Part shown: one piece after another, positions 36,546 through 47,778 of the stretch
Numbering within the stretch: the first letter of the stretch is position 1
Layout of the letters: each line of letters opens with the position of its first letter
Assembly (NCBI GenBank): GCA_013339895.1
Contig: JABACO010000011.1
Location: 7,169,858 to 7,233,857, forward strand
DNA length: 64,000 bases
Source of the DNA: Ephydatia muelleri
Lineage: Eukaryota; Porifera; Demospongiae; Spongillida; Spongillidae
Direction of reading: 5' to 3'
The notes under the pieces: generated by a model
Database searches by the model: none
Told to the model about the DNA's origin: nothing
The model's input: only the letters and a program-made list of their open reading frames with translations
Position numbers and translations under genes: made by a program

Positions 36546-37410
36546 ACCCATTTTCCCCACTTTCTTCCCTGGCTCTAATAAGAATTATCAATTTTCAATC
36601 CCACAATGGCAGTGTTGCAAAAAACACTGTTCTGCACAATCTGCACGGACAACAAGTTTGTCTGACACTAATTCCCACTCCCAAGTACTTACTTTATAAT
36701 AAAACGACAACAGTTTCCATCTTCCCGCTAGATAGCGTCCATGTCAACCACAGCGTCTCTAACGAACATATTGATCCAAGCGTTCGTTGCCTTTTGTTCA
36801 TCATACAAACGATCGGCTGGCATTAGTGTGTCCACTGATGAGACCGATTTTGAAAACCTCCCCACACAAACTCGTTCCGTTCGATACCAGCAACGATGTG
36901 TTTGAAAAAACCATGGTTGTTCTTTGTTGTAGAAAATGGTAAAACATGGTAAATTAACCATTGTATTTCCCTGAGTAACTCATCAAACACTAACTCGTCA
37001 CACCAAACAACAGTCTCGTGAATTCACATTTACACTTCACTCCATAACAAGTGCTCAATTGGTGGTGTGATATCACACCAACGATAAATTTTAGTGTGTC
37101 ACCCGTTTTTAATCGTACTATGGGGTGACTATAGGTGGCCTTCACACTTTTGATGTTGCAGTGTCGCATGAGTTAGAGATACACATACATGTATATGTAA
37201 GTTGCAACAATGGAACCACAATACTCAATGCAGCATAACCAACAAGTACTCTCATTTCACCTCATCCAATGGGCATTAACAGCCATCTAACAGCTAGCTT
37301 GATATTCTAATTACAAAGCATCCACACCATAATGGAAACACACAAACCATGTACATGTACATGTAACAGACACTAAAACCACACAAGCTCAACCCACCAC
37401 AACCAACACG
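36546..37410. other. E2 interior, no gene seen
   Basis: Contains a perfect small palindrome (ggtgtgatatcacacc, 37063-37078), the right inverted repeat of the inner element (37136-37163) and a diverged satellite fragment at about 37297. No exon is supported. Confidence 0.55.
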
Positions 37411-38918
37411 CAGTGGCGAGGTGGCCGGGGGGGGGGGAGCGGGCCTTAAAAAGGGGGGCGCCAAAATGACGATAGGGGCGCACGAGCCGCCAAGCAAAAT
37501 AAGCGATTAATTAAGATGATTAATTCATTATTTATGTAGTACATTCAGTAATACAGTTGTAATTAACTAGATCCATGGGATAAATAGTAACAATGAATAG
37601 AAATTTCGGCTAACACTGATGTCATGAGAATCTACTACATGTTAATTGCTAGTTTGCTACCAGCCTTTGTCATGCATTGATATCGTTAACCTGGTTATCG
37701 TGCTTCTCAGAGGGCACTATTGTGCGCTCTTTAGTGTCCTGTTTGTGATTCCGTGGTTGTTGATCCTTTTCCTGCAGTTGGCTAGTTGAGTAGTTAAGAG
37801 ACGTTGTGTGACCTATTCCCCTGGTAAGCTACACACACCATTTGTTCGATCTAGTTAGATTGGCATTTAGTGGCTAAATTTGAAAGAACTTGCGTTCAAC
37901 TGACTTCGATATGTCATTGGAAGGCAAATCAAGTAAGCGCAAATCAGGAGCTGCTTATCGTAAAGAGAAGGCAAAAATTTATGAGGAACAAAAGCTAGGC
38001 TCTTTTATGCTGAACTTTTTGCAAACCACTGAAACTGACACGCCTGCAGTCCTTGACCTAACTCGTGACATTTGTATCAATCCCCCAGCAGTGGCCTTAG
38101 ACCTTACTTCTGACAATTCCTTGCCAACCGTTTCATGTTTGGAACCATGCACATCTGTGACTACTCTTCCTTTTACGGGCACTTCTCCTACACCTGTTGA
38201 TGGCAACTCCTTATTGCAAAGCCTATCGCATGACTACAGTGACAGTGAAGTTGCAGAAGCTTCATTTTTGACACCGTTTAGCATTGACCGCAATCCAGAC
38301 ACTTTCTGCATAGAAAAACCCGCCATAACTCCCACTGTCGATGCATGTGGTTCCAATTCCAAAGACCACTCATTAGTAATGTACAATCAATCTGAAGACA
38401 ACATATCATAATTGGTAGAGCTTCAAGAGATTGTAGACAAAATTACTGTGGTCATTGATCCAGCAGAGCTAAATTAGTGAAATTAAATTAAGCACGCCAG
38501 AGAAGTAGTACATTATTAAGAATGGACCGAATCAGCCAGATAAAAGTGTTCTTACATGTACTTCCACTACAAGGCAGCCACATTATAGACATCGTTCCCC
38601 CCAAATGTTTTACATGCTGATGGTACCAAAAGACAGTGAGTATCATATTCACCATCAAAAGATGCCTTTTTTTTGTGTGCCATGTATAAATTCTGTTCAG
38701 CGAAGCTGTCTTGAGAGTACAACACTTACGGCCTAATCAAGGAATTGCTTTTACTCTGGTTGGTTTTCGTTCGTGGAAAAAGCAACATAGTTCGGTACTG
38801 CAACACGAAGCTTGTACCTCACATAGGAATTCAATAGTTGCACAAGCCACATTTTTACAGCAAAGGACGATCGAGCATTCGTTAAACCAACAAGCTGAAG
38901 TAGAACGGCGGGCAGCAT

Positions 38919-38950
<32 letters not shown>

Positions 38951-39007
38951 GAGGCGGCAATCAGTGTATTTGCCCCCCCCAGTGACAGACACGCCACCTC
39001 GCCACTG
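37411..39007 (+). mobile_element. Non-autonomous hAT-type transposon, 1.6 kb
   Basis: The left end is CAGTGGCGAGGTGGC (37411-37425) and the right end is its reverse complement (38993-39007). CCAACACG flanks both sides exactly (37403-37410 and 39008-39015), an 8-bp duplication as made by hAT elements; CAGTGGCG is a common hAT terminus. It carries only the first part of a transposase-like protein (37911-38411), so it cannot move alone. Poly-G runs sit near both ends (37428-37437 and about 38920-38949). Confidence 0.93.
37911..38411 (+). CDS. N-terminal fragment of a hAT transposase
   Basis: Open frame of 166 residues from ATG 37911 (MSLEGKSSKRKSGAAYRKEK, then AKIYEEQKLGSFMLNFLQ). A basic KRKSGA(A/E)YRK start followed by an acidic helix and a hydrophobic helix is characteristic of hAT proteins of the ZMYM/TTF-finger type, in which a zinc finger and the RNase H/dimerisation regions follow. 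Those later parts are missing, and the frame ends in low-complexity Ser/Thr/Asp sequence. It may be an internally deleted transposase or an unspliced first exon. Confidence 0.6.
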   Translation: MSLEGKSSKRKSGAAYRKEKAKIYEEQKLGSFMLNFLQTTETDTPAVLDLTRDICINPPAVALDLTSDNSLPTVSCLEPCTSVTTLPFTGTSPTPVDGNSLLQSLSHDYSDSEVAEASFLTPFSIDRNPDTFCIEKPAITPTVDACGSNSKDHSLVMYNQSEDNIS

Positions 39008-39015
39008 CCAACACG

Positions 39016-39364
39016 CACACTCATCTCATCACAGAGAACACATCACCCAATGGGCAAAGCCTGCTGCCTAACAGCTTGCACGATATCAGATCTTGAGAAT
39101 GGACACATAACATGCATGGACATCTAACACGCAAGCTCATCTCATTACAAGCGACATGCTTTATTGTTTCACATACCGCTTACTGGGACATATAGGCGTA
39201 GATATAAGCATACGATTATCAATATTACATGCACCCGTTTAATATGCGATAGCCACATATATATGTTCCCAATGCTTATCCCGGTATAGGGCTACAAGTT
39301 AAGTTTAGTAACTTACCTTTGTGTTCGAACTAGTACAGTACGTTGAAAGACACTGGCCGTAAGT
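39016..39364. other. E2 interior, no gene seen
   Basis: No exon is supported between the hAT element and the transposase-side end of E2. Confidence 0.5.
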
Positions 39365-39658
39365 CGATCGAGGTCAGCTCAAACATACAATGTATTATAG
39401 TAGCCACACCCATGCCTTATTCGAGGGTGCCTATTTGGTGCGCACTATTGTAATTTACGGGTTTATCTGCATACGGGTGCAGTACGCACCCTATACTTGG
39501 CACCCATCATATCTATCTGCACACTGCTCTTGATATTCGAATGTCTTGGTACGAGTATGTATATTGGTCCGCACATGTGCATGTCTGGATATGTATCTGC
39601 ATACCATGTCGTGGGCAAACTCTGCATATTACTGCATACGGTACTATGTCGCGCAGTG
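39365..39658. repeat. Transposase-side terminal region of E2
   Basis: Matches 15133-15450 in reverse. Contains CTGCATA motifs near 39467, 39597, 39621 and 39632 and ends GTACTATGTCGCGCAGTG at the insertion boundary. Confidence 0.85.
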
Positions 39659-40210
<552 letters not shown>

Positions 40211-40499
40211 TTTGAATACATACATACATACATACATGCATACATGCATACATACATACATACATAAACATACATACATACATACATACATACATACATA
40301 CAGCATGCATGCATGCATGCATGCAGGCATGCATGCTGCATGCATGCATGCATGCATGCATGCATGCAACATACATACATACATACATACATACATACAT
40401 ACATACATACATACATACATACATACGACATACAGACATACATACATACATACAAATACATACATACATACACATACATACAGACATACATACATACAT
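40211..40499. repeat. CATA/GCAT microsatellite between NL3 and NL4
   Basis: TACA and GCAT tetranucleotides, including a palindromic block of ATGC/GCAT around 40303-40370. Confidence 0.95.
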
Positions 40500-40608
40500 A
40501 ATAATAAACCATTGCACTGTACACGTAATACAATACGTTTGGAGGAAGAATAGCAAAGTCAGGGCACTATGTAGGTGGGCAAAATCTAGCGTCCACTAAT
40601 CTTTTGAA
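40500..40608 (-). mobile_element. NL4: second truncated NL 3' end
   Basis: Nearly identical to 40094-40210 and truncated at the same 5' point (ttcaaaagattagtggacgc). Either the pair arose by tandem duplication or both belong to a short fixed-length family. Confidence 0.75.
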
Positions 40609-40931
40609 TACATACATACATACATACATGCATACATACATACATACAACATACATACATACAGACATAATACAGACATACAGACAGACATACAGACAGA
40701 CACAGACAGACATACATACAGACAGACGACAGACAGACAGACAGACATACAGACAGACAGACATACATACATACATACAGACAGACATACATACATACAT
40801 ACATACAGACATACATACAGACATACATACAGACATACATACAGAATACATACATACATACATACATACATACATACATACTACATACATACATACATAC
40901 ATACATACATACATAAATACATAAATACATA
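40609..40931. repeat. CATA/CAGA microsatellite, left flank of E3
   Basis: TACA and AGAC tetranucleotides. E3 starts at its right edge and the same type of repeat resumes at 53146. Confidence 0.95.
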
Positions 40932-41150
40932 CACTGTGCTACAAGTTGGATATACGATAGTGTATACTCTGCGTATATGCTAAATATACACACGAATATA
41001 CACATGCTATACGCGAAGAATACGCATTGGTATATTTTGCGGATAGAACCAGAATCGCATGTCGTATAATTTGCGTATACTCGATACTATCACGTGTGCT
41101 TATTGTGGGTTTGTTAATATATGTCTCCGTGCACCATGACCGCTTCCGTA
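40932..41150. repeat. E3 left terminal region with GCGTATA motifs
   Basis: CACTGTGC end followed by TATACG, GCGTATA, TATACGC and GCGTATAC at irregular spacing. These are candidate protein-binding subterminal repeats. Confidence 0.65.
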
Positions 41151-41304
41151 CGCAGTACATATTTGGAAACGTCTCCGAATCAGTTTCTGTATACTAGCTC
41201 GTTTCTATTTGTGTACTCATGATCACATGATCAAATTTATAATTAAATTAGGAATACAATCGCTAAAGAAGCAGCGACCAAAAACATAAAACGCGTTAAA
41301 ACGT

Positions 41305-42541
41305 TCAAGCTTTCTCTCGTATCATCCAGGGTTGGGCAGTTGGAGGAGTGGATGCGTCCAAGAGCGGTCCTTCAATTCCCTGCTTCTTTGGATGGAGCTT
41401 CGAGTTGCTGGTTCCGTTTATTCGTTCATCCAAGTCATCAATGAAGTCATTTAGCCTATCAGAACGCCACGACGGACGGCGACGTTGTAGAGTTTGAGCG
41501 TTCTGGTCGTCGCTCTCCTCTTCTGACATCATTGTAGGCTTGATGTCACCCCATAACTGCTTCTCGTCGTCCTTCAGCACTTGGCACCGTTTCTCCCACA
41601 ACTACAGCAGAAAAAAGCATCACGCGACGTATAGTAAAAAAACTAGGACGTATAGAGGCCTACACACTGTTGGCGGGATCGCTTGACACGCCGAGAAGCT
41701 GAATCGTTTGATGTCAGAGCCCTCTTCAGAGTTCTCTTGTAGGTAAATAAACCAGCTACAACAGACAAAAGCCATTTGGTGAAAAGTAATGCACAGAAAA
41801 TACCTTTAACTGTGGCAATTGGGCAGTGATCCATATCGAATTCGGCCGCTACCAGGCTTACGATCTTCTTATCGAATTCACTATCAATTCTGCCACCAGA
41901 TAGAGATGCAAATGTATAAGAAAAGTACAGAGGGTAGCAGACCCTAAAGTTACCCTTCGTCAAGCCGAAAGTGAAGTTCTTCTCCCAAATTGTTATACAC
42001 TTCTCTTATACGACCCTGATAAAGTAAAAATAAACATTGTAATGAGATCCTAACTCCACTTGCCTGTATTTCAGTGGGGGCTTTGCGGGTGCGTGTGTGG
42101 CGCGGACTTTGGTGGGGAATCGCAGCGGTGGCAGTTTCATCTGCCTGCTGCAACACATCCACAGCTTCATTTTGCCTCTCCAGTGAAGAAACACGGTCCA
42201 AGAGGCTCTGGATGTTTTGCTCAATATCCGATATGCGTCCCAGGATACTTGTTTGCATATCTGCAACGAGTTGGTGCATCCATCCTTTCAGTTCCTCCAT
42301 CTCGTTTCTACAACTGGTACCAGTATTGCCACATTCTATTACCTCCCCAGGAAGCCAAGTAGTCCGCGAATGCACAGCAGGTGCGTAAAAATGCACTGGT
42401 AGAGGCACCGCCATTAAGCCTTCTTGGCGTAACATGACCATGCTGCTATGATCAAAATCATTAACCACACCGTGAATATGCCACTAACCTGACCAGTTCT
42501 TTCTGGTGTGTCGACGCCTCTTTGACTTCGCGGATGAACAT
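41305..42541 (-). CDS. Companion protein of E3, five exons, coiled-coil
   Basis: Exons by splice signals: 42541-42491 (MFIREVKEASTHQKELV), 42442-42064 (VMLRQEGLMAVPLPVHFY; coiled coil around ISDIEQNIQSLLDRVSSLER), 42015-41804 (GRIREVYNNLGEELHFRL; FASLSGGRIDSEFDKKIV), 41755 to about 41668 (LFTYKRTLKRALTSNDSAS, basic RRVKRSRQQ) and 41601-41305 (LWEKRCQVLKDDEKQLWGD; PSWRSDRLNDFIDDLDERI). The second intron would use GC-AG. One frameshift near 41955 breaks exon 3. Size, exon order, coiled coil, basic block, LW..R/E block and the WRS..L..F...LD.R stretch match the E2 companion (26431-27758). No named domain is recognised. A DNA-end-binding helper role is inferred from position. Confidence 0.65.
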
Positions 42542-42653
42542 TCATTCTAGACCACGCGGTATTTTAGCGCCAAATTTTACTTGCATTTTTAAATAAATTA
42601 ATAAACATTCTTAGTACAAATTTAAGTGTTCCAGCGCGTAATTGGATCCTAAG
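42542..42653. promoter_or_regulatory. Divergent promoter interval of E3
   Basis: 112 bp between opposite ATGs (42541 minus and 42654 plus), AT-rich with taaataaattaataaa. It is the equivalent of 27759-27860 in E2. Confidence 0.5.
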
Positions 42654-42780
42654 ATGTCTTCACGAAACAGAACTCGATGTCCTAAATGCTGTAAAAAGCT
42701 CAGCATAACCAGAAATGAGCGGTCAAAGGGAAAGCTAATTAATTCGCGGTTTGCGAATCACCGAATATTCCCGTATAACT
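42654..42780 (+). pseudogene. First exon of the E3 transposase
   Basis: An ATG at 42654 starts MSSRNRTRCPKCCKKLSITR, aligned with the CPHCELPL zinc-knuckle start of the E2 transposase. The frame then runs into unrelated sequence and stops at 42786. The expected continuation (YSAYKRHQ) appears about 5 kb further on, near 47780, so an insertion probably split the gene here. Confidence 0.6.
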
Positions 42781-44524
42781 TCCCATAGACATGTATGGGG
42801 TACTTTAATACCAAGCACACCAGATTTTTCTCAGCATTTGCCAAAGGGGATTGTTAGTACACTACATTTGCCATGATTTTTAGTGGGGTCGCCGTATTTT
42901 CCTATTTAAGGCGTCGCTTCCCTAGGATTGTCATAACATTGTCCTCAATGTACACGTAGTCAATGGGTGCGTTTTCTCATTACAAATTCTATGACCATTT
43001 GTGTCAATACCTTTACGATTTGCCAATTTGCCAAAGGAAAAACATGTAGCTAGTACATCGAAGAACTATAATATGTATTGAAAATTGGGTCTTTGTATTT
43101 AAAAATCAGCTTCCATAATTGAAAGAAGTATTCTATATCGAATCGGATTGTTGTCTCCGTCTCGTGCCCTCAAAATCGACTCACGCGCGGGACAAGGCAA
43201 ATGAGTATCTCCCTAGCTGTACCAGTTTTATACAGTATGAAATCGGGCCTGAAATCGATTCTGCACGCCTCCTAGCGCTACGTAACAAGGTTTGTTGCTA
43301 CCAGTTGAGTAGCTACATATAAATGTACGTTATCGTACCCATACGTTTCGGATCTTTTGTAAACATCGCCGGGCCCATTTCATAATTGTATTGCTGTTAG
43401 GCTGTTACGTTGGTAGTTTATCTAAGTAACTGAAGTACAACTACTAGTATAGGTGTGGCCGGAGCTACTATTGGCACCAATAGTAATACGGCTACATGCA
43501 TGTGTTTTAATTCTAGAAAATGCGCACCGATTTATCGAGTATCAAAGAAGCTGATAGCAGCGTCAACGGCGTGGTAGCGTATTTTATTCTGCTGTCTGGC
43601 GCTGCGTTGCAACATCCACCACCAGCAAAACGCCGTTGCAATCTTTCAGGTGAAATAAATATAAAATGCATGTGCAAGGCAATGACTTACGTAGGCCTAG
43701 GCATTGCACATCTCTCAACTTGGTAATTGCAATAATGTCAGTCATGCATTTCTTACCCTGCACTGCATGCTTTGTGTTTTATTGTAATATTTAGCTACCT
43801 TGCGTACTTACATGTATATTCAGTTACCGCTGTGAAGGCACCGTAGCTAGTGTACTCATGTGAAGGCACCATAGTTATAAGGTGTGACTATTTACAAATG
43901 GTTTATTGTGTCAGTGTGGTATGTAGCAGGCTTTGTCAATGTAATGTATGCACATGTGCATATGGACATATGTAGAAAGTTGGCAACGGACTCAAACGTG
44001 AATGTTGTGCATGTGTTGTCGACTGCATCACAGTGAAACTTATTAGTGAACAATTTGAAATAAATCACAAGATGACCGCCAATGTATGGGCGATTACTCG
44101 ATATGACACAACACGCAAGCACTTAAACGCATCACACAGATCAAACAAACTGTCAGACATTCTCTGCAACCATTCTCTGCTACATGTACCAATGTAAAGG
44201 TCTTGTTGATAACAATGAATACAATAGTTCAAGGGATGGTATACAAATAGTGCATGCTCATACAAGTATGCATATCTGTGTATGTGTAAACAATTAATTT
44301 TTTGTATGTTTGTATTGTATGTGTGTATGTGTGTTACATATGGACAACATTTCAACAGCCCTTTGCTGCGGCAGAACACACATGGCTGAGTTATCTTGAG
44401 CCTGAATACCACAAATGCAACAGTGAAAAATGTGAAGCCAGAACAGAGTAAGGCTGTTTGTGTATGTGTGTGTGCGTTACCAGTGTGGTAAGGGAGTGGC
44501 TCAAATATGGCACTGATCTTGGTG

Positions 44525-44582
<58 letters not shown>

Positions 44583-44786
44583 CAAACACACACGCACCAC
44601 ACACACACATGATGTGATATTGTGGTCAATTAGTTATGGCATGTGCAAATGGGAGGGGCTGTGTTTGTGTGTGTTGCCTACAAATACACATGCATGTACA
44701 CACATGAGGCTTCTGTAACTTCTACTGTAGACAACTAAAACATATCTAGCAAATTAACCCTCCTTTCCCCCCTGATCTTGGTGATA

Positions 44787-44865
<79 letters not shown>

Positions 44866-47778
44866 GCACACACAAGTACATACATGTACAAGCACACACA
44901 CATATACACACAGTTTGGGGTGTGTATTGTGGGCGGGTCGATGTTACAGGGGGTCACGTGATATACTCTGCTGTGTAGTGTTGTTGCTGATGTGCTGATA
45001 TCTTTGGGCAACCAAGTCCCCGATCCTTGACTACGCGCCATACGCGAAATACACGTGTACGAAGCTTCTAAAATCACTAAAACATCCATAGAAAAGCAGG
45101 CCTTCATTCCATATTAGTGATTTGGTGCTTATTGTGTAGTATAGTGCTATTGTGCAGTGCCTCTAATACGGTGCTGTGCCTGTGACATAGTGCTATGGTG
45201 CAGTGCTTGTGAAATAATCATGGTGCAGTGACTGTGGAGTGGTGCTAAGGTCAGTGGTGTACAGTTGTAGGAAGCATAGGGCCCATTGCCACATTCTTAT
45301 TTTTGTCAAAGTGGGGGCATTACCCCCCCCCCCCCCCCCCCCACCTTTTAATATCATCCTATGTGCTTGATGGTGCTGTATAGCCATGGTGCTGTGCTTG
45401 TGAAGTACATGTAGCTATGGGTCTGTGCTTTTGAAGAAAGTTTGGTGTAGTTGAATGTGAACACTAAGCTTACATGTACATGTATTACCATTCAGCTGCT
45501 AGCCTTATGTAAACTTTCCAGTGGCCCAGTCCTACCATACACAAGTAGCAATAATATTCACTGCCACCATATGCAAGGCTTCAAAGCTTAGAAGTATCAA
45601 GGGCATTGGAAAGTTTTCTATTGCTTTGCACTTTTCAACACACACATGCACACGCATGCACACACACATACACACATATGCACACATGCACACGTGTATA
45701 CATACATGCACACATGCACACACAATCAGTATGTACCGGTACAGAAATGGTGTGGGAACAAGTGTACGAAAAGAAAAGGTAAAAATTTATTAATGTAACG
45801 TGAAATTTTTATAGTAATAAAATTATAACCTTACAAACCTGATTTTGCTGGATGCTGTCCCATAGGTACGTAAGATAAATATAATATTCATTTGTGCAGC
45901 TCAGAGGTCAACAATAAAAGGGCATTGTTTGCTATGTAAACTGAGGTTATCCTAATCTGATGTTAGCTATTGAGCTAGACATGTACATGTACCAAGTTCT
46001 AAGAAGCAAACACTATTGACGTACATGTAGTACCTACATGTGCATGTATGTGGCATGGGCCTTTTGTGCCTGATGCCATAAACTTTACAATCAAGTACAT
46101 GTACATGATGGGAGGGGGGTGGAGTGTGCTTTGGGCCTCATGCAAAACCTTTGGTTAGTGGTAGAGGCATTTACGTCTGATGCATAAAGTCCTGGTACTT
46201 TTTTTCTAGGGTTCAATATCAAGAGTTGTGTTAAAAGTCTGTTTGGAACTGTTTCTATGGAGATGAGGCGAAATATTACTCGAGGACACTCCTGTATCTG
46301 GTTTTGTACTGGGGAGAGCAGCACCAGGATCCCAATGCTGAGACTGACCATCCGGAGTGTTCAACACCTCCAGGGATATCCACCTTAGGCTCAACAAATT
46401 TACTTAAATACCCCTACGTTCCACTGTACTCAGCTGGCATGCACTTCTTCATCAAGCAAACCTGATAGGCAGGTGTGTTGAGTGTACCAAAGGCAGGCAG
46501 TTTTAGCAATGGAGGCCTACAAATAATGCTGCCACTGTTCCACTCACCCCTCTTCCACTTCAAAGTTGGGACGCCACTCGCATCTAAGAACTTCCGCTCC
46601 ACCTTCCTATCCCTGGTATGGTGGAGCAATGTGGCTACAATCCAGCCAAATACAACACTTGCATTGGTGCAGCCACTACAGTAACTGCTGACACCATTCA
46701 GAAGTACATATGGTGCAGCCACACTCATTGTTAGTAATAGCAATAGCAGAAGAGGACAAATTGTGTATGTTTTTTAAATGCACATTACATGTTTGCACTA
46801 ACCATACACTGTGCAGAGACAGGGGAGGGGTTTGGGGGCCGTTTGGGCCTGTGCCAGCAAGCATTGGCATAACATAAAAGGGGGGGGGGGGGGGGGGGGG
46901 GGGGTGTATAGTATGCTTTTAACCTGATGCAGAGGCTTTGGCCTAGTGATAGACTGATCAGCGCTACAGTTTACACAAAACTTTTCTTTAAAAGAAAAAA
47001 AATGAAAGCATTGCTATTCCATTGAAGCCCCACGAAGGTGATTAAAGCGCTTTACGTGTGGTTACTGACTCTGGCCTGGCCATACACATGTATGCAGACA
47101 AAGATTCAAAATACGGCACGTGCAGATTTGATGTTAATCGATCTAGGTAGGGCTGAAATGCCTACGTAGGTCGCAACTGTACTGAAAAGTGCCATTTGCA
47201 AATATCTATGTCTTGTATCAGTGCACGTGCCTATTAGCCTTCGCGCTTCATTCATCGAGCTGCAAGCAGGCTAAACGAACACGATAAGGAAAACACTATA
47301 TAGGTCAAAAGTGTCCATGACGATCAACATCATAGTGTCCCTCTTGGCAGTCGAGACCTACGGTACTAGTCTGGGACTATCGTACTTTTGTATCAGGCCA
47401 GAAGCTGGCAGTAACCATATCGGGCTCTCGGCCTCCCCCCCCCCCCATTGTCCGGTTATTAGTATAGTTAAGTTCTATCTTCAGCTAAATTAACTTACTG
47501 TGCATATATTTATTCACCATTTTGTTCAATGAATATCAATGTTAGTTGAATAATTCTGGCGGATGACGCAAGGCATTACGCAATGACATATTTTGATGAA
47601 TAGCGGTATAAATTAATTTTGTGTCTTGATTTTAGTTCAAGAATGGTTCAGGGAATAATTTTTTGAAGTACATATATCATGATCAGACCGATTTATAGGA
47701 CATTTTACAAGTGTTTAAAATTCAATTTGAAATAAAAAGCAAGATGACCGCCTATGTATGGGCCATTTCTGGATATGG
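42706..47778. mobile_element. Possible nested insertion splitting the E3 transposase
   Basis: The left edge reads cataaccagaaatgagcggt and the right edge, reversed, catatccagaaatggcccat then acataggcggtcat. The shared ccagaaatg and gcggtca blocks in inverted orientation suggest element ends. Related end-like pieces occur at 44067-44106 and, reversed, at 56828-56866. No transposase or clear target duplication was found, so the class is unknown. The interior is CA-rich non-coding sequence. Confidence 0.35.
44525..44868. repeat. Two CA microsatellites (copy B)
   Basis: CA tracts at about 44525-44610 and 44786-44866, differing in length from copy A (1244-1333, 1508-1590). Confidence 0.93.

Larger units (their letters stand above)
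31399..37163. mobile_element. Possible nested CACTG-type element carrying the 151-bp satellite
   Basis: The left side reads tactgcaaaatcaaaagtgt then gaaggcca. The right side, reversed, reads cactgcaacatcaaaagtgt then gaaggcca and ends in CAGTG. The roughly 28-bp inverted match and CACTG terminus suggest a non-autonomous element. I found no matching target duplication (AAG versus TCG), and a degraded satellite-like piece (gcttgatattctaatta) lies outside the right end at 37297-37313, so the limits are not secure. Confidence 0.45.
26020..39658 (+). mobile_element. E2: 13.6-kb CACTG-ended (CACTA/EnSpm-like) transposon
   Basis: The left end is CACGGCGCGACAG and the right end, reversed, CACTGCGCGACATAGTACCG; both continue CGTATGCAGTA. 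CAT flanks both ends (26017-26019 and 39659-39661). Removing E2 plus one CAT rejoins the minus-strand sequence TACATCCGCGTGGCGCGTAG to ATGGTCGGCTCATGGC, which matches the uninterrupted 5' end of NL1 at 25440-25405. This is strong evidence for a single insertion. Inside are the companion gene (minus), transposase (plus), a 151-bp satellite array, an inner pair of inverted repeats and a nested hAT element. Confidence 0.9.
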
